Below are positions 54,645-63,331 of a DNA stretch of 64,000 nt, in pieces (within the stretch, counting starts at the first letter, position 1; each line of letters opens with the position of its first letter). Below the pieces are notes generated by a model. It saw only the letters and a list, made by a program, of their open reading frames with translations, was not told the DNA's origin and made no database searches. Position numbers and translations under genes: made by a program. Source of the DNA: Burkholderia lata (GTDB taxonomy: Bacteria; Pseudomonadota; Gammaproteobacteria; Burkholderiales; Burkholderiaceae); assembly GCF_902499335.1 (NCBI RefSeq), contig NZ_CABVQK010000017.1:124001-188000 (forward strand), read 5' to 3'.

Positions 54645-55472
54645 ATGGCAACGGCCAGAAAAGCGCCGGTCAGGCGCGCGACCCCGGTCGCCGCGCGTCC
54701 GGCAGCCAAGCGCGTGCCGCCGGCGAAGACGGACGCGACGCGCGCCGTGCCGAACGGCGCGCTCAACGGTCATGCGCAGCCGGCGGCCGCGCTGCCGGCC
54801 GCCGACGCGGCCCGCAAGGCCCGTGCGTCCGAAGCGGACGGCGAGGAGGTCGTCGTGCGTCCTGCTTACTGGGACAAGGCATGCGCCGATCTCGTCAAGC
54901 GCGACCGGATCCTGAAGAAACTGATTCCAAAGTTCGGTCCCGCGCATCTCGTGAAGCGCGGCGACCCGTTCGTCACGCTCGCGCGCTCGGTCGTCGGCCA
55001 GCAGATTTCGGTGCCGTCGGCGCAGTCGCTGTGGGCGCGCATCGGGGATGCCTGTCCGAAACTCGCGCCGCAGCCGGTGATCCGGCTCGGCGCGGAAAAA
55101 CTGATCGCGTGCGGGTTGTCGAAGCGCAAGACGGAATACATCCTCGATCTCGCGCAGCACTTCGTGTCGGGCGCGCTGCACGTCGACAAATGGACGTCGA
55201 TGGACGACGAGGACGTGATCGCGGAACTCACGCAGATCCGCGGCATCAGCCGCTGGACGGCCGAGATGTTCCTGATCTTCAACCTGTCGCGGCCGGATGT
55301 CCTGCCGCTCGACGACCCGGGCCTGATCCGCGCGATCAGCGTCAATTACTTCAGCGGGGAACCCGTCACGCGCAGCGAGGCGCGCGAGGTCGCGGCCAAC
55401 TGGGAACCGTGGCGCACCGTCGCGACCTGGTACATGTGGCGCAGCCTCGATGCGCCCGACGCCGACGCCTGA
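54645..55472 (+). CDS. AlkA-like DNA-3-methyladenine glycosylase
   Basis: The 275-aa HhH-GPD glycosylase removes alkylated bases. The helix-hairpin-helix lies near residues 195-206 (LTQIRGISRWTAEMFLIF) and the catalytic aspartate is Asp223 or Asp224 in LPLDDPGL. QISVPSAQSLW is the intercalating region. The first ~70 residues are a low-complexity Ala/Pro/Lys/Arg tail not seen in the enzyme core; it may bind DNA. GGAGG precedes the ATG. Confidence 0.9.
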   Translation: MATARKAPVRRATPVAARPAAKRVPPAKTDATRAVPNGALNGHAQPAAALPAADAARKARASEADGEEVVVRPAYWDKACADLVKRDRILKKLIPKFGPAHLVKRGDPFVTLARSVVGQQISVPSAQSLWARIGDACPKLAPQPVIRLGAEKLIACGLSKRKTEYILDLAQHFVSGALHVDKWTSMDDEDVIAELTQIRGISRWTAEMFLIFNLSRPDVLPLDDPGLIRAISVNYFSGEPVTRSEAREVAANWEPWRTVATWYMWRSLDAPDADA

Positions 55473-55575
55473 GCGGCGGCTATCGGGTTTTAAACATCAA
55501 TAGTTGAGAGCTGGTTTTGAGCGTCGCCCGCGCGGGTAGAATACGCGCTGCCGCAAGACCCAAGGATTCGAACAC

Positions 55576-56547
55576 ATGAAGACCACGTTTCTGGATTTCG
55601 AACAGCCGATCGCCGAACTCGAGGCCAAGATCGAAGAGCTGCGATTCGTGCAGGACGACTCGGCTGTCGACATTTCGGAAGAAATCGAGCGGCTGTCGAA
55701 GAAAAGCCAGCAACTGACGAAAGACCTCTACGCGAACCTGTCGCCGTGGCAGGTTTCGCAGATCGCGCGGCATCCGCAGCGTCCGTACACGCTCGATTAC
55801 GTCGCGGAACTGTTTACCGATTTTCACGAGCTGCACGGCGACCGCGCATTCGCGGACGATGTGTCGATCGTCGGCGGCCTCGCGCGCTTCGGCGGCCATC
55901 CGTGCATGGTGATCGGTCACCAGAAGGGCCGTGATACCAAGGAGCGCGCCGCGCGCAACTTCGGGATGCCGCGCCCGGAAGGCTATCGCAAGGCCGAACG
56001 CCTGATGCGTCTCGCCGAGAAGTTCGGGCTGCCGATCTTCACGTTCGTCGACACGCCGGGCGCGTACCCGGGCATCGGCGCGGAAGAGCGCGGCCAGTCG
56101 GAGGCGATCGGCCGCAACCTGTACGTGATGGCCGAACTGAAGACCCCGATCATCACGACGGTGATCGGCGAGGGCGGTTCGGGCGGCGCGCTCGCAATCG
56201 CGGTGGCCGACACCGTGATGATGCTGCAATTCTCGACCTACTCGGTGATCTCGCCGGAAGGCTGCGCGTCGATCCTGTGGAAGAGCGCCGCGAAGGCGCC
56301 GGAAGCAGCGGAAGCGCTGGGCCTGACCGCGCACCGCCTGAAGGCGCTCGGCCTGATCGACAAGATCATCAACGAGCCGCTCGGCGGCGCGCATCGCGAT
56401 CCGAAGGGCATGGCTGCGCTGCTGCGCCGTGCGCTGGCCGATTCGCTGCGCCAGTTCCAGGGCATGAGCATCGATGCGCTGCGCGAGCGCCGCTTCGAGC
56501 GCCTGATGGCCTACGGCAAGTTCAAGGAAACCACGCCGGGCGCATGA
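55576..56547 (+). CDS. accA: acetyl-CoA carboxylase carboxyltransferase subunit alpha
   Basis: The 323-aa subunit works with AccD to transfer carboxyl from biotin to acetyl-CoA, the committed step of fatty acid synthesis. It starts MKTTFLDFEQPIAELEAKIEEL and contains VIGHQKGRDTKERAARNFGMPRPEGYRKA, VDTPGAYPGIGAEERGQSEAI, GEGGSGGALA and YSVISPEGCASILWK. Complete. It lies 47 bp before tilS. Confidence 0.98.
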   Translation: MKTTFLDFEQPIAELEAKIEELRFVQDDSAVDISEEIERLSKKSQQLTKDLYANLSPWQVSQIARHPQRPYTLDYVAELFTDFHELHGDRAFADDVSIVGGLARFGGHPCMVIGHQKGRDTKERAARNFGMPRPEGYRKAERLMRLAEKFGLPIFTFVDTPGAYPGIGAEERGQSEAIGRNLYVMAELKTPIITTVIGEGGSGGALAIAVADTVMMLQFSTYSVISPEGCASILWKSAAKAPEAAEALGLTAHRLKALGLIDKIINEPLGGAHRDPKGMAALLRRALADSLRQFQGMSIDALRERRFERLMAYGKFKETTPGA

Positions 56548-56593
56548 CCGGCTGCGTCCTCCATTCGCGCGCCGCTGCGCGCGCGTTCCTCTC

Positions 56594-58015
56594 GTGATTC
56601 CGCCAACCGAACTCTCCGCCGACCGCATCGTCCTCGATGCGGTCGGCGTTGCGCTTTCCGGCATGCCGCCCGATGCACGCATCGCGATCGCGTACAGCGG
56701 CGGCCTCGACTCGACCGTGCTGCTCCACGCGGCCGTGCGTGTCGCGGGCGCGTCGCGTTGCGTCGCGCTGCACGTGCATCACGGGCTGAGTGCGAACGCC
56801 GACGCGTGGGTTGCGCATGCCGAGGCGAGCGCGGCCGGGCTCGGCGTCGCATTCGAATCGATGCGTGTCGACGTGCCGCGCGACAGCGGCCTCGGTGTCG
56901 AGGCGACGGCGCGCGAGCGGCGCTACGCGGCGCTCGACGAGATGTGCGAGCGCCACGGCGCGGCCGCGCTGTGGCTCGCGCAGCATGCGGACGATCAGGC
57001 CGAAACCGTGCTGCTGCAGCTGTTGCGCGGCGCGGGGATCGCGGGGCTTGCCGCGATGGCGCCGCGTTACCGCCCTGAAGGCGTGAACGTCGAGCGTGTG
57101 CGCCCGTTGCTGCGACTGTTGCGTGCGCAACTCGAGCGCTATGCGACGCAGCACGACCTGGCATGGATCGACGACGAGTCGAACAATGACACGCGCTATG
57201 CGCGCAATGCGTTGCGCATCGACGTGTTGCCGGCGCTGGCCGTGCATTTCCCGGGCTTTCGCGATGCGCTCGGCCGCGCGGCCCAGCATGCGGCGGCCGC
57301 ACAGCGACTGCTCGACGATCTGGCCGAACTCGACTTCGCCGTTGCCGCGCGCGATGACGGGCAGGCGCTGTCGCGCGATGCCCTGGTCGCGTTCGACGAC
57401 ACGCGCGGCGCGAACCTGCTGCGCTTCTGGATGCGCCGGCTCGGTTTGCCGGGCGCGTCGGCTGCCCGGCTCGCCAACATGATGCGGCAGTTGCGTGCCA
57501 CGAATGTCGCCCATGCGCTGCGCGTCGATCACGCAGGGCAATGCCTGCGCCTGTATCGCGATGTCATCTACTGGGAAGCGGGCGACAGCAGCGAACCGGC
57601 CGATGACGGTACCGGGAGCCCGCATCCGGAAGCGGTGCTCGCGTGGGAAGGGCAGGAAGTCTGGCACCTGCCGGGTTGGCGCGGCACGTTCGTGTTCGCG
57701 CCGGCCGACGCGGGAAGTGCCGACGCGGTGCCGGAAGCACTGCTGCGCAGCGCGCGGCTGGCAGCGCGTGCCCGCGCGGGCGGCGAGCGGATGCGTACGT
57801 CGCCCGGCGGCCCGGGCCGCACGCTGAAGAACCTGTTCCAGGAGCGCGGCGTGCCCGCCTGGCAGCGCGACGTGCCGCTGCTGTTCGCCGGCGACTTGCT
57901 GATCTACGTGCCGCGCCTTGGCGTGAACCGCGATGCCGGCCTGTCCGGCGGCGGGGCCTCCGGCGACGGCGGGTGGCGCCGGATCGAGTGGCGTCCGGAC
58001 CTGCTGATCGCATGA
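56594..58015 (+). CDS. tilS: tRNA(Ile)-lysidine synthase
   Basis: The 473-aa ATP-dependent enzyme puts lysine on C34 of the tRNA-Ile that reads AUA. The PP-loop SGGLDS is at residues 35-40. LHVHHGLS, LAQHADDQAETVLLQLLRGAG and WIDDESNNDTRYARN are N-type PPase signatures. The C-terminal TilS domain (GPGRTLKNLFQERGVPAWQRD) is complete. The start is GTG at 56594; other starts are possible. accA-tilS-lysC is a common order. Confidence 0.95.
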   Translation: MIPPTELSADRIVLDAVGVALSGMPPDARIAIAYSGGLDSTVLLHAAVRVAGASRCVALHVHHGLSANADAWVAHAEASAAGLGVAFESMRVDVPRDSGLGVEATARERRYAALDEMCERHGAAALWLAQHADDQAETVLLQLLRGAGIAGLAAMAPRYRPEGVNVERVRPLLRLLRAQLERYATQHDLAWIDDESNNDTRYARNALRIDVLPALAVHFPGFRDALGRAAQHAAAAQRLLDDLAELDFAVAARDDGQALSRDALVAFDDTRGANLLRFWMRRLGLPGASAARLANMMRQLRATNVAHALRVDHAGQCLRLYRDVIYWEAGDSSEPADDGTGSPHPEAVLAWEGQEVWHLPGWRGTFVFAPADAGSADAVPEALLRSARLAARARAGGERMRTSPGGPGRTLKNLFQERGVPAWQRDVPLLFAGDLLIYVPRLGVNRDAGLSGGGASGDGGWRRIEWRPDLLIA

Positions 58016-58357
58016 CGGCGGCAGGCCGCCGGCGGCGCGATGGCGCGCGTATTTTCACCATTTGGTAAACAGCGCCGGAACGGCCCCGGACGCGGCGAGC
58101 GGCTTGTCAAGCGGGCCTCTATCGGGTACGCTCGGTCGTTTGCTCGGCTCGATTTTTGAGCGATTTGTGCAGGTTTTCCGCGTGACGTACCCGGTTTGCG
58201 CGGCCTGATCGGCCTTCCGGGCAAAATCCGTCACGCTTGCGTGTTGCGTCCCAGCCGTCCCCCTCGTCGTCCGTCCACAGCCACAAGCCGCGTGACCGAA
58301 CGGCTACGCGGCCTGCCCAGCGCGCCCGTGCGGTTTCTCCTCCAGTTCAGAACGACA
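58016..58357. other. intergenic region upstream of lysC
   Basis: About 340 bp with no credible gene. I looked for a lysine riboswitch and saw none of its conserved helices. The lysC promoter should be here. Confidence 0.4.
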
Positions 58358-59611
58358 ATGGCACTCATCGTACACAAATACGGCGGCACTTCGATGGGCT
58401 CGGTCGAGCGCATCAAGAACGTCGCGAAACGCGTCGCAAAATGGCATCAGGCCGGGCACCAGATGGTGGTCGTGCCTTCGGCGATGTCCGGCGAAACCAA
58501 CCGTCTGCTCGGTCTTGCGAAAGAGATTTCGAGCCAGCCGAGCCCGCGCGAGCTAGACATGATCGCGTCGACCGGCGAGCAGGTCAGCGTCGGCCTGCTG
58601 TCGATCGCGCTGCAGGAAATCGGCGTCGAGGCCGTGAGCTACGCGGGCTGGCAAGTGCCGATCAAGACCGACAGCGCGTTCACGAAAGCGCGCATTCACT
58701 CGATCGACGACGAGCGCGTGAAGGCCGATCTGAATGGCGGCAAGGTCGTGATCATCACGGGCTTCCAGGGCGTCGATCCGGACGGTCACATCACGACGCT
58801 GGGCCGTGGCGGCTCGGATACGTCGGCGGTGGCGGTCGCGGCTGCGCTGGATGCCGAAGAGTGCCTGATTTATACGGACGTCGACGGCGTCTACACGACC
58901 GATCCGCGCGTCGTCGAAGAGGCGCGACGCCTCGATCGCGTGACGTTCGAGGAAATGCTGGAAATGGCGAGCCTCGGCTCGAAGGTCCTGCAGATCCGCT
59001 CGGTCGAATTCGCCGGCAAATACCAGGTGAAGACGCGCGTGCTGTCGAGCCTGACCGATCCGCTGATTGCGCTCGACGAAGAAATGCGCTCGGGCACCCT
59101 GATTACTTTTGAAGAAGACGAGACCATGGAAAAGGCAGTCATTTCCGGCATCGCGTTCCAGCGCGACGAAGCACGCATTGCTGTGATGGGCGTGCCCGAC
59201 AAGCCGGGCATCGCGTATCAGATCCTCGGCCCGGTCGCGGATGCGAACGTCGACGTCGACATGATCATCCAGAACCAGAGCGTCCAGGGCAAAACCGACT
59301 TCACGTTCACGGTCGGCCGTGGCGACTACCAGAAGGCGATGGACATCCTCACCAACCAGGTGAAGGGCCACGTGAACGCCGAGCAGGTGCAGGGCGACCC
59401 GAAGGTGTCGAAGGTGTCGGTCGTCGGCGTCGGCATGCGTTCGCACGTGGGCGTCGCGAGCAAGATGTTCCGCACGCTGTCGGAAGAGGGCATCAACATC
59501 CAGATGATCTCGACGTCCGAAATCAAGATTTCGGTGCTGATCGACGAGAAATACATGGAGCTGGCCGTCCGCGCGCTGCACAAGGCATTCGAACTCGACC
59601 AGGCATCGTGA
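58358..59611 (+). CDS. lysC: aspartate kinase
   Basis: The 417-aa enzyme phosphorylates aspartate, the first step to lysine, threonine and methionine. N-terminal kinase domain: VHKYGGTSMGSVERIKNVA, GRGGSDTSAVAVAAAL and YTDVDGVYTTDPR. C-terminal pair of ACT domains from ~residue 265 (ISGIAFQRDEARIAVMG, VSVVGVGMRSH, GINIQMISTSEIKIS) binds the amino-acid inhibitors. The ATG at 58358 fits the family. It feeds dapA at 34 kb. Confidence 0.97.
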   Translation: MALIVHKYGGTSMGSVERIKNVAKRVAKWHQAGHQMVVVPSAMSGETNRLLGLAKEISSQPSPRELDMIASTGEQVSVGLLSIALQEIGVEAVSYAGWQVPIKTDSAFTKARIHSIDDERVKADLNGGKVVIITGFQGVDPDGHITTLGRGGSDTSAVAVAAALDAEECLIYTDVDGVYTTDPRVVEEARRLDRVTFEEMLEMASLGSKVLQIRSVEFAGKYQVKTRVLSSLTDPLIALDEEMRSGTLITFEEDETMEKAVISGIAFQRDEARIAVMGVPDKPGIAYQILGPVADANVDVDMIIQNQSVQGKTDFTFTVGRGDYQKAMDILTNQVKGHVNAEQVQGDPKVSKVSVVGVGMRSHVGVASKMFRTLSEEGINIQMISTSEIKISVLIDEKYMELAVRALHKAFELDQAS

Positions 59612-59617
59612 ATTTTT

Positions 59618-59645
59618 CGTGATGCATTGAAGAAAATGCATCACG
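59618..59645. other. perfect inverted repeat between lysC and tRNA-Ser
   Basis: CGTGATGCATT(GAAGAA)AATGCATCACG, an 11-bp perfect stem 7 nt after the lysC stop. On the + strand no U-tract follows. It ends 5 bp before the -35 of the tRNA promoter. Confidence 0.7.
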
Positions 59646-59649
59646 GAAA

Positions 59650-59678
59650 TTGACGTGCGGTTCGAAACCCTATATTAT
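59650..59678 (+). promoter_or_regulatory. sigma-70 promoter of tRNA-Ser
   Basis: TTGACG at 59650-59655 and TATTAT at 59673-59678 with 17-bp spacing, 43 bp before the tRNA. No overlapping gene. Confidence 0.75.
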
Positions 59679-59721
59679 TTCGTTCTCGTCGCACTGCCTC
59701 CCTGGTGCGAGCGAAAGTTTG

Positions 59722-59815
59722 GGAGACGTGGCCGAGAGGTCGAAGGCACTCCCCTGCTAAGGGAGCATCTGGGCCAAAACCTGGATCGAGGGTTCGAATC
59801 CCTCCGTCTCCGCCA
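59722..59815 (+). tRNA. tRNA-Ser(GCT)
   Basis: A class II tRNA with a long variable arm. The acceptor GGAGACG pairs with CGTCTCC; discriminator G and an encoded CCA at 59813-59815 follow. The anticodon GCT (59756-59758) sits in a loop CTGCTAA closed by CTCCC/GGGAG, so it reads AGC and AGU. GGTTCGAATCC is the T arm. 94 nt including CCA. Confidence 0.97.
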
Positions 59816-59828
59816 AAAGCGGTGACAA

Positions 59829-59862
59829 AGCCCCGCAAGTTCTCGGACTTGCGGGGCTTTTT
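59829..59862 (+). terminator. intrinsic terminator of tRNA-Ser
   Basis: AGCCCCGCAAGT(TCTCGG)ACTTGCGGGGCT, a perfect 12-bp stem ending in TTTTTC, 14 nt after the tRNA. Confidence 0.95.
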
Positions 59863-59865
59863 CTT

Positions 59866-60635
59866 TTTCCGGCCGCCGAGAGCCTGACACGCGATGTGGC
59901 CGGATCTCTTTCGATGGCGGATTTGGGTGGGGCCTGCACCGATCCAATGCGTGTCCGGCTTGAGCGGCGGTGGTGCGCTACATGTCGCGTATCGTCTGGC
60001 AGCGACTCAAGGTGCTGGTTCGGGCAGGCTCGCATTCCGTTTTGACCATCCTCCTTCATCGACCCGTCCGTCGCCGATCCATGGCACGCGTGACAGCCGC
60101 TTCGTCCAATTTCCCGCGCAACACGACCACCACCGCACGATGACGTATGCGCACATGCGGCCGTCCGAGTCACCAGCGATCGCGGTCGGAAACATGAACG
60201 CTCGACCGGCATCGATCCAGGCAAAATGAAATAAAAATGAAAGTATTGATGTAAGGATCGAGAGCCACGCGCTTGCTGTCATGTCGGCCGTCAATCAACA
60301 CGTTTCGACCCTTCGAAATGGCCCACCGGCGTCAAAAATGCGGCACTGCGTCGATTTTCGTGATCGTCGTCATCGGGCAATACAAAAAATTACTCATAAA
60401 AATCAGAAACATAGATTCACGCTAAAAAACGATGCTCTGCTGCGCTGCAGAAAATAATCAATCGCCTTATGCTGGTTAACCCGATCGCGTTTGAGCGGCG
60501 TCAAGTTTTCCGGTGATGCCGCTTTACATTTTGCCAACACTGGCGATTCACGAAATCTATCTGTCGATTTGATTTCGTTCCTTTCGTCTCGCCTGTCCCC
60601 GATGCAGTGCGCGACTTCATCAAGGCCTTGTTGAC
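59866..60635. other. AT-richer intergenic region
   Basis: About 770 bp with no open frame of convincing length or composition. The stretch 60220-60480 is clearly AT-richer than its surroundings (runs such as AAAATGAAATAAAAATGAAA and CAAAAAATTACTCATAAAAA). It probably holds the promoter of the nuoM-like gene; I could not identify a specific element. Confidence 0.5.
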
Positions 60636-62165
60636 ATGCATGATTTCCCCTTCCTGAGCCTGGCCATCTGGGCTCCGATCCTGTTCGGCGCGTGCCTGCT
60701 GCGCGCCGGTTCCGACCATCATCCGCGTCGTACGCGGCTCATCGCACTCGTCGGCGCACTGGTGGGGCTTGCGGCCGTCGTGCCGCTGGTCGCCGGTTTC
60801 GATGCGCACTCGGCTGCGATGCAGTTCGCCGAAAGCCGCAACTGGCTGGCGGCATTCAATTCCGGATGGCGGGTCGGCATCGACGGCGCGTCGCTGTGGC
60901 TCGTCGTGCTGACCGCGTTCACGACGCTCGTGGTGGTGGTGGCGTCGTGGGAGTCGATCACGGTGCGCGTCGCGCAGTACTACGCGTCGTTCCTGATCCT
61001 GTCGGGGCTGATGGTCGGCGTGTTCGTCGCGCAGGACGGGCTGCTGTTCTTCATCTTCTTCGAGGCGACGCTGATTCCGCTGTACCTGCTGATCGGCACG
61101 TGGGGGCGCGAGCGTCGCGTGTACGCGGCCGTGAAGTTCTTCTTCATCTCGTTCGCCGGCTCGCTGTTGCTGCTGATGGCGATGCTGTACCTGTACGCGC
61201 AGTCGCATACGTTCGACATGGCCGTATGGCGCACGCTGCAGCTCGGCTTCGCACCGCAGTTGCTGGTGTTCCTCGGCTTCTTCGCCGCATTCGCGGTCAA
61301 GGTGCCGATGTGGCCGGTCCACACGTGGCTGAGCGACGTCTACACCGACGGCCCGACCGGTGCTGCGCTGATGCTCGCGATGCTCAAGCTCGGCGGCTAC
61401 GGGTTCCTGCGCTTCGCGCTGCCGGTCACGCCCGATGCGAGCCACTTCTTCGCGCCGGCCGTGATCGCGCTGTCGCTGTTCGCGATCGTCTATGCGAGCC
61501 TGATCGCGCTCGCGCAGACCGATCTCGGCAAGCTGCTCGCGTATTCGACGGTCGCGCACATGGGGATCGTCACGCTCGGGCTGTTCCTGTTCAACCGGAT
61601 CGGCGTCGAAGGCGCGATCGTGCAGCTCGTGTCGTACGGCTTCGTCGCGGGCGCGATGCTGTTGTGCGTGAACGTGCTCGTCGATCGCACGAAGCAGCGC
61701 GAGATTGCCGCGTATGGCGGCGTCGCGGGCGTGATGCCGCGTTTCGCGACCTTCACGGTGCTGTTCGCGATGGCCAACGTCGGCCTGCCGGGCACGTCGG
61801 GGTTCGTCGGCGAGTTCATGGTCATCATGGGCGCGATCCGTTTCAACTTCTGGATCGGCGCCATTGCGGCACTCACGCTGATCCTCAGCGCGTCGTACAC
61901 GCTGTGGATGCTCAAGCGCGTCGTGTTCGGCAAGGTCGCGAGCCAGCGGATCGCGAAACTCGCCGACCTGAACCGTCGCGAGATCGTGATGTTCGCGTCG
62001 CTCGCACTGGTCGTGCTGGCGGTCGGCATCGATCCGAAGCCGTTCACCGACGCGATCGATCCGACCGTCGGCAGGCTGATTGAAGACGCGAGCCATTCGA
62101 AGCTGCCGACAGGGGACGGCCCTGCGCAGCCGCAGCCGTCGTACATGGCATCGACGCGCGGCTGA
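60636..62165 (+). CDS. stand-alone NuoM-like proton-translocating subunit
   Basis: The 509-aa protein has about 14 membrane helices and is clearly of the NuoM/MrpD antiporter family: FFIFFEATLIPLYLLIGTWG with the conserved Glu, FFAAFAVKVPMWPVHTWLSDVYTDGPTGAALMLAM with the conserved Lys, and LLAYSTVAHMGIVTLG. No other complex I gene is near; instead cyoA and cyoB follow 275 bp downstream. It may be a paralogue of the nuo-operon gene. It has an intact set of charged residues, so proton transport is plausible, but its partner is unknown. Confidence 0.9.
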   Translation: MHDFPFLSLAIWAPILFGACLLRAGSDHHPRRTRLIALVGALVGLAAVVPLVAGFDAHSAAMQFAESRNWLAAFNSGWRVGIDGASLWLVVLTAFTTLVVVVASWESITVRVAQYYASFLILSGLMVGVFVAQDGLLFFIFFEATLIPLYLLIGTWGRERRVYAAVKFFFISFAGSLLLLMAMLYLYAQSHTFDMAVWRTLQLGFAPQLLVFLGFFAAFAVKVPMWPVHTWLSDVYTDGPTGAALMLAMLKLGGYGFLRFALPVTPDASHFFAPAVIALSLFAIVYASLIALAQTDLGKLLAYSTVAHMGIVTLGLFLFNRIGVEGAIVQLVSYGFVAGAMLLCVNVLVDRTKQREIAAYGGVAGVMPRFATFTVLFAMANVGLPGTSGFVGEFMVIMGAIRFNFWIGAIAALTLILSASYTLWMLKRVVFGKVASQRIAKLADLNRREIVMFASLALVVLAVGIDPKPFTDAIDPTVGRLIEDASHSKLPTGDGPAQPQPSYMASTRG

Positions 62166-62440
62166 TCGCGGCACGTCGCGCGAGCGGGGTGCATCGCACG
62201 GCGGTGCGGTCGTTGCACACACATCGATTCGATCGCGGTCCGGCGCAGGCAGCGCCGGGCCGGCTTTCGGCTGCGTGAAATTGCCCCGCGACAATCTGTC
62301 TCACGGCAGATTCTGCAATGATGATTTTCCGCATTAGCTGGTTTTTCATCGCACTCGCGCGACGTATGATTCGGCCACTTTCGTGGATCGAATGCGCATC
62401 GGGCATACGCAAACGGATTCAATGACCCTCGGGCTGTGTG

Positions 62441-63328
62441 ATGAAAAGAAAAGCTTCAAAAGGCGGGGCGGCGCTGATGTCGATCGGCGCGGCTTTGAGC
62501 CTGTCAGGCTGTAATTTAGATGTACTAAATCCGAAAGGAAGCGTGGGCGCTGCCGAAAAGGCGCTGATCGCGACGTCCACCTGGGCGATGCTGATCGTCG
62601 TCGTGCCGGTGATTCTGCTCACGCTGTGGTTCGCGTGGCGTTACCGCGCGTCGAACCGCAACGCCACCTACGCGCCGAACTGGTCGCACTCGACTGCGAT
62701 CGAGGTCGTGATCTGGACGGTGCCGACGCTGATCATCCTGTTCCTCGCCGTGCTCACGTGGAAGACCACGCACGAGCTCGACCCGTACAAGCCGCTCGAG
62801 TCGTCGGTGAAGCCGATCGACGTCGAGGTCGTCGCACTCGACTGGAAGTGGCTGTTCATCTATCCGGAACTCGGTATCGCGTCGGTGAACCAGCTTGCGA
62901 TTCCGGTCGGCACACCGGTGAACTTCCGCATCACGTCGGATTCGGTGATGAACTCGTTCTTCATCCCGCAGCTCGGCGGCCAGGTCTACGCGATGGCCGG
63001 CATGCAGACGCGCCTGCACCTGATCGCCGACGAGCCCGGCAACTACGCGGGCACGTCCGCCAACTTCAGCGGCCGCGGCTTCTCCGACATGAAGTTCCGC
63101 ACGCTCGCCGAGCCGCGCGAACAGTTCGATGCATGGGTGCAGAAGGTGAAGGCGTCGCCGGACCGGCTCGACGCGACCGTGTACGGCACCGTCGCGCAGC
63201 CGAGCGAGAAGGCGCCCGTGCGCTACTTCTCGTCGGTCGACCCGCGGCTCTTCCACAACATCATCGCGAAATACAACGATGGCCACGTCCTCGACCTGAA
63301 GGACGCCGCCTGCGGCACGAAGGGGTAA
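62441..63328 (+). CDS. cyoA: cytochrome bo ubiquinol oxidase subunit II
   Basis: The 295-aa subunit has a lipobox-like LSGC with Cys24, then two membrane helices (MLIVVVPVILLTLWFAW and VVIWTVPTLIILFLAVLTW) and a periplasmic cupredoxin domain with VVALDWKWLFIYPE. It lacks the CuA cysteine ligands, as expected for a quinol rather than cytochrome c oxidase. ATG at 62441 is used; the preceding GTG is less likely. cyoB starts 3 bp after its stop. Confidence 0.96.
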   Translation: MKRKASKGGAALMSIGAALSLSGCNLDVLNPKGSVGAAEKALIATSTWAMLIVVVPVILLTLWFAWRYRASNRNATYAPNWSHSTAIEVVIWTVPTLIILFLAVLTWKTTHELDPYKPLESSVKPIDVEVVALDWKWLFIYPELGIASVNQLAIPVGTPVNFRITSDSVMNSFFIPQLGGQVYAMAGMQTRLHLIADEPGNYAGTSANFSGRGFSDMKFRTLAEPREQFDAWVQKVKASPDRLDATVYGTVAQPSEKAPVRYFSSVDPRLFHNIIAKYNDGHVLDLKDAACGTKG

Positions 63329-63331
63329 CGC

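Noticed and set aside
58016..58357. Lysine riboswitch before lysC
   Set aside because: None of the conserved helices or loop sequences could be recognised in the leader.
60007..60294. Minus-strand frame in the gap after tRNA-Ser
   Set aside because: No ribosome site, and the sequence shows no convincing domain or codon bias; left as non-coding.
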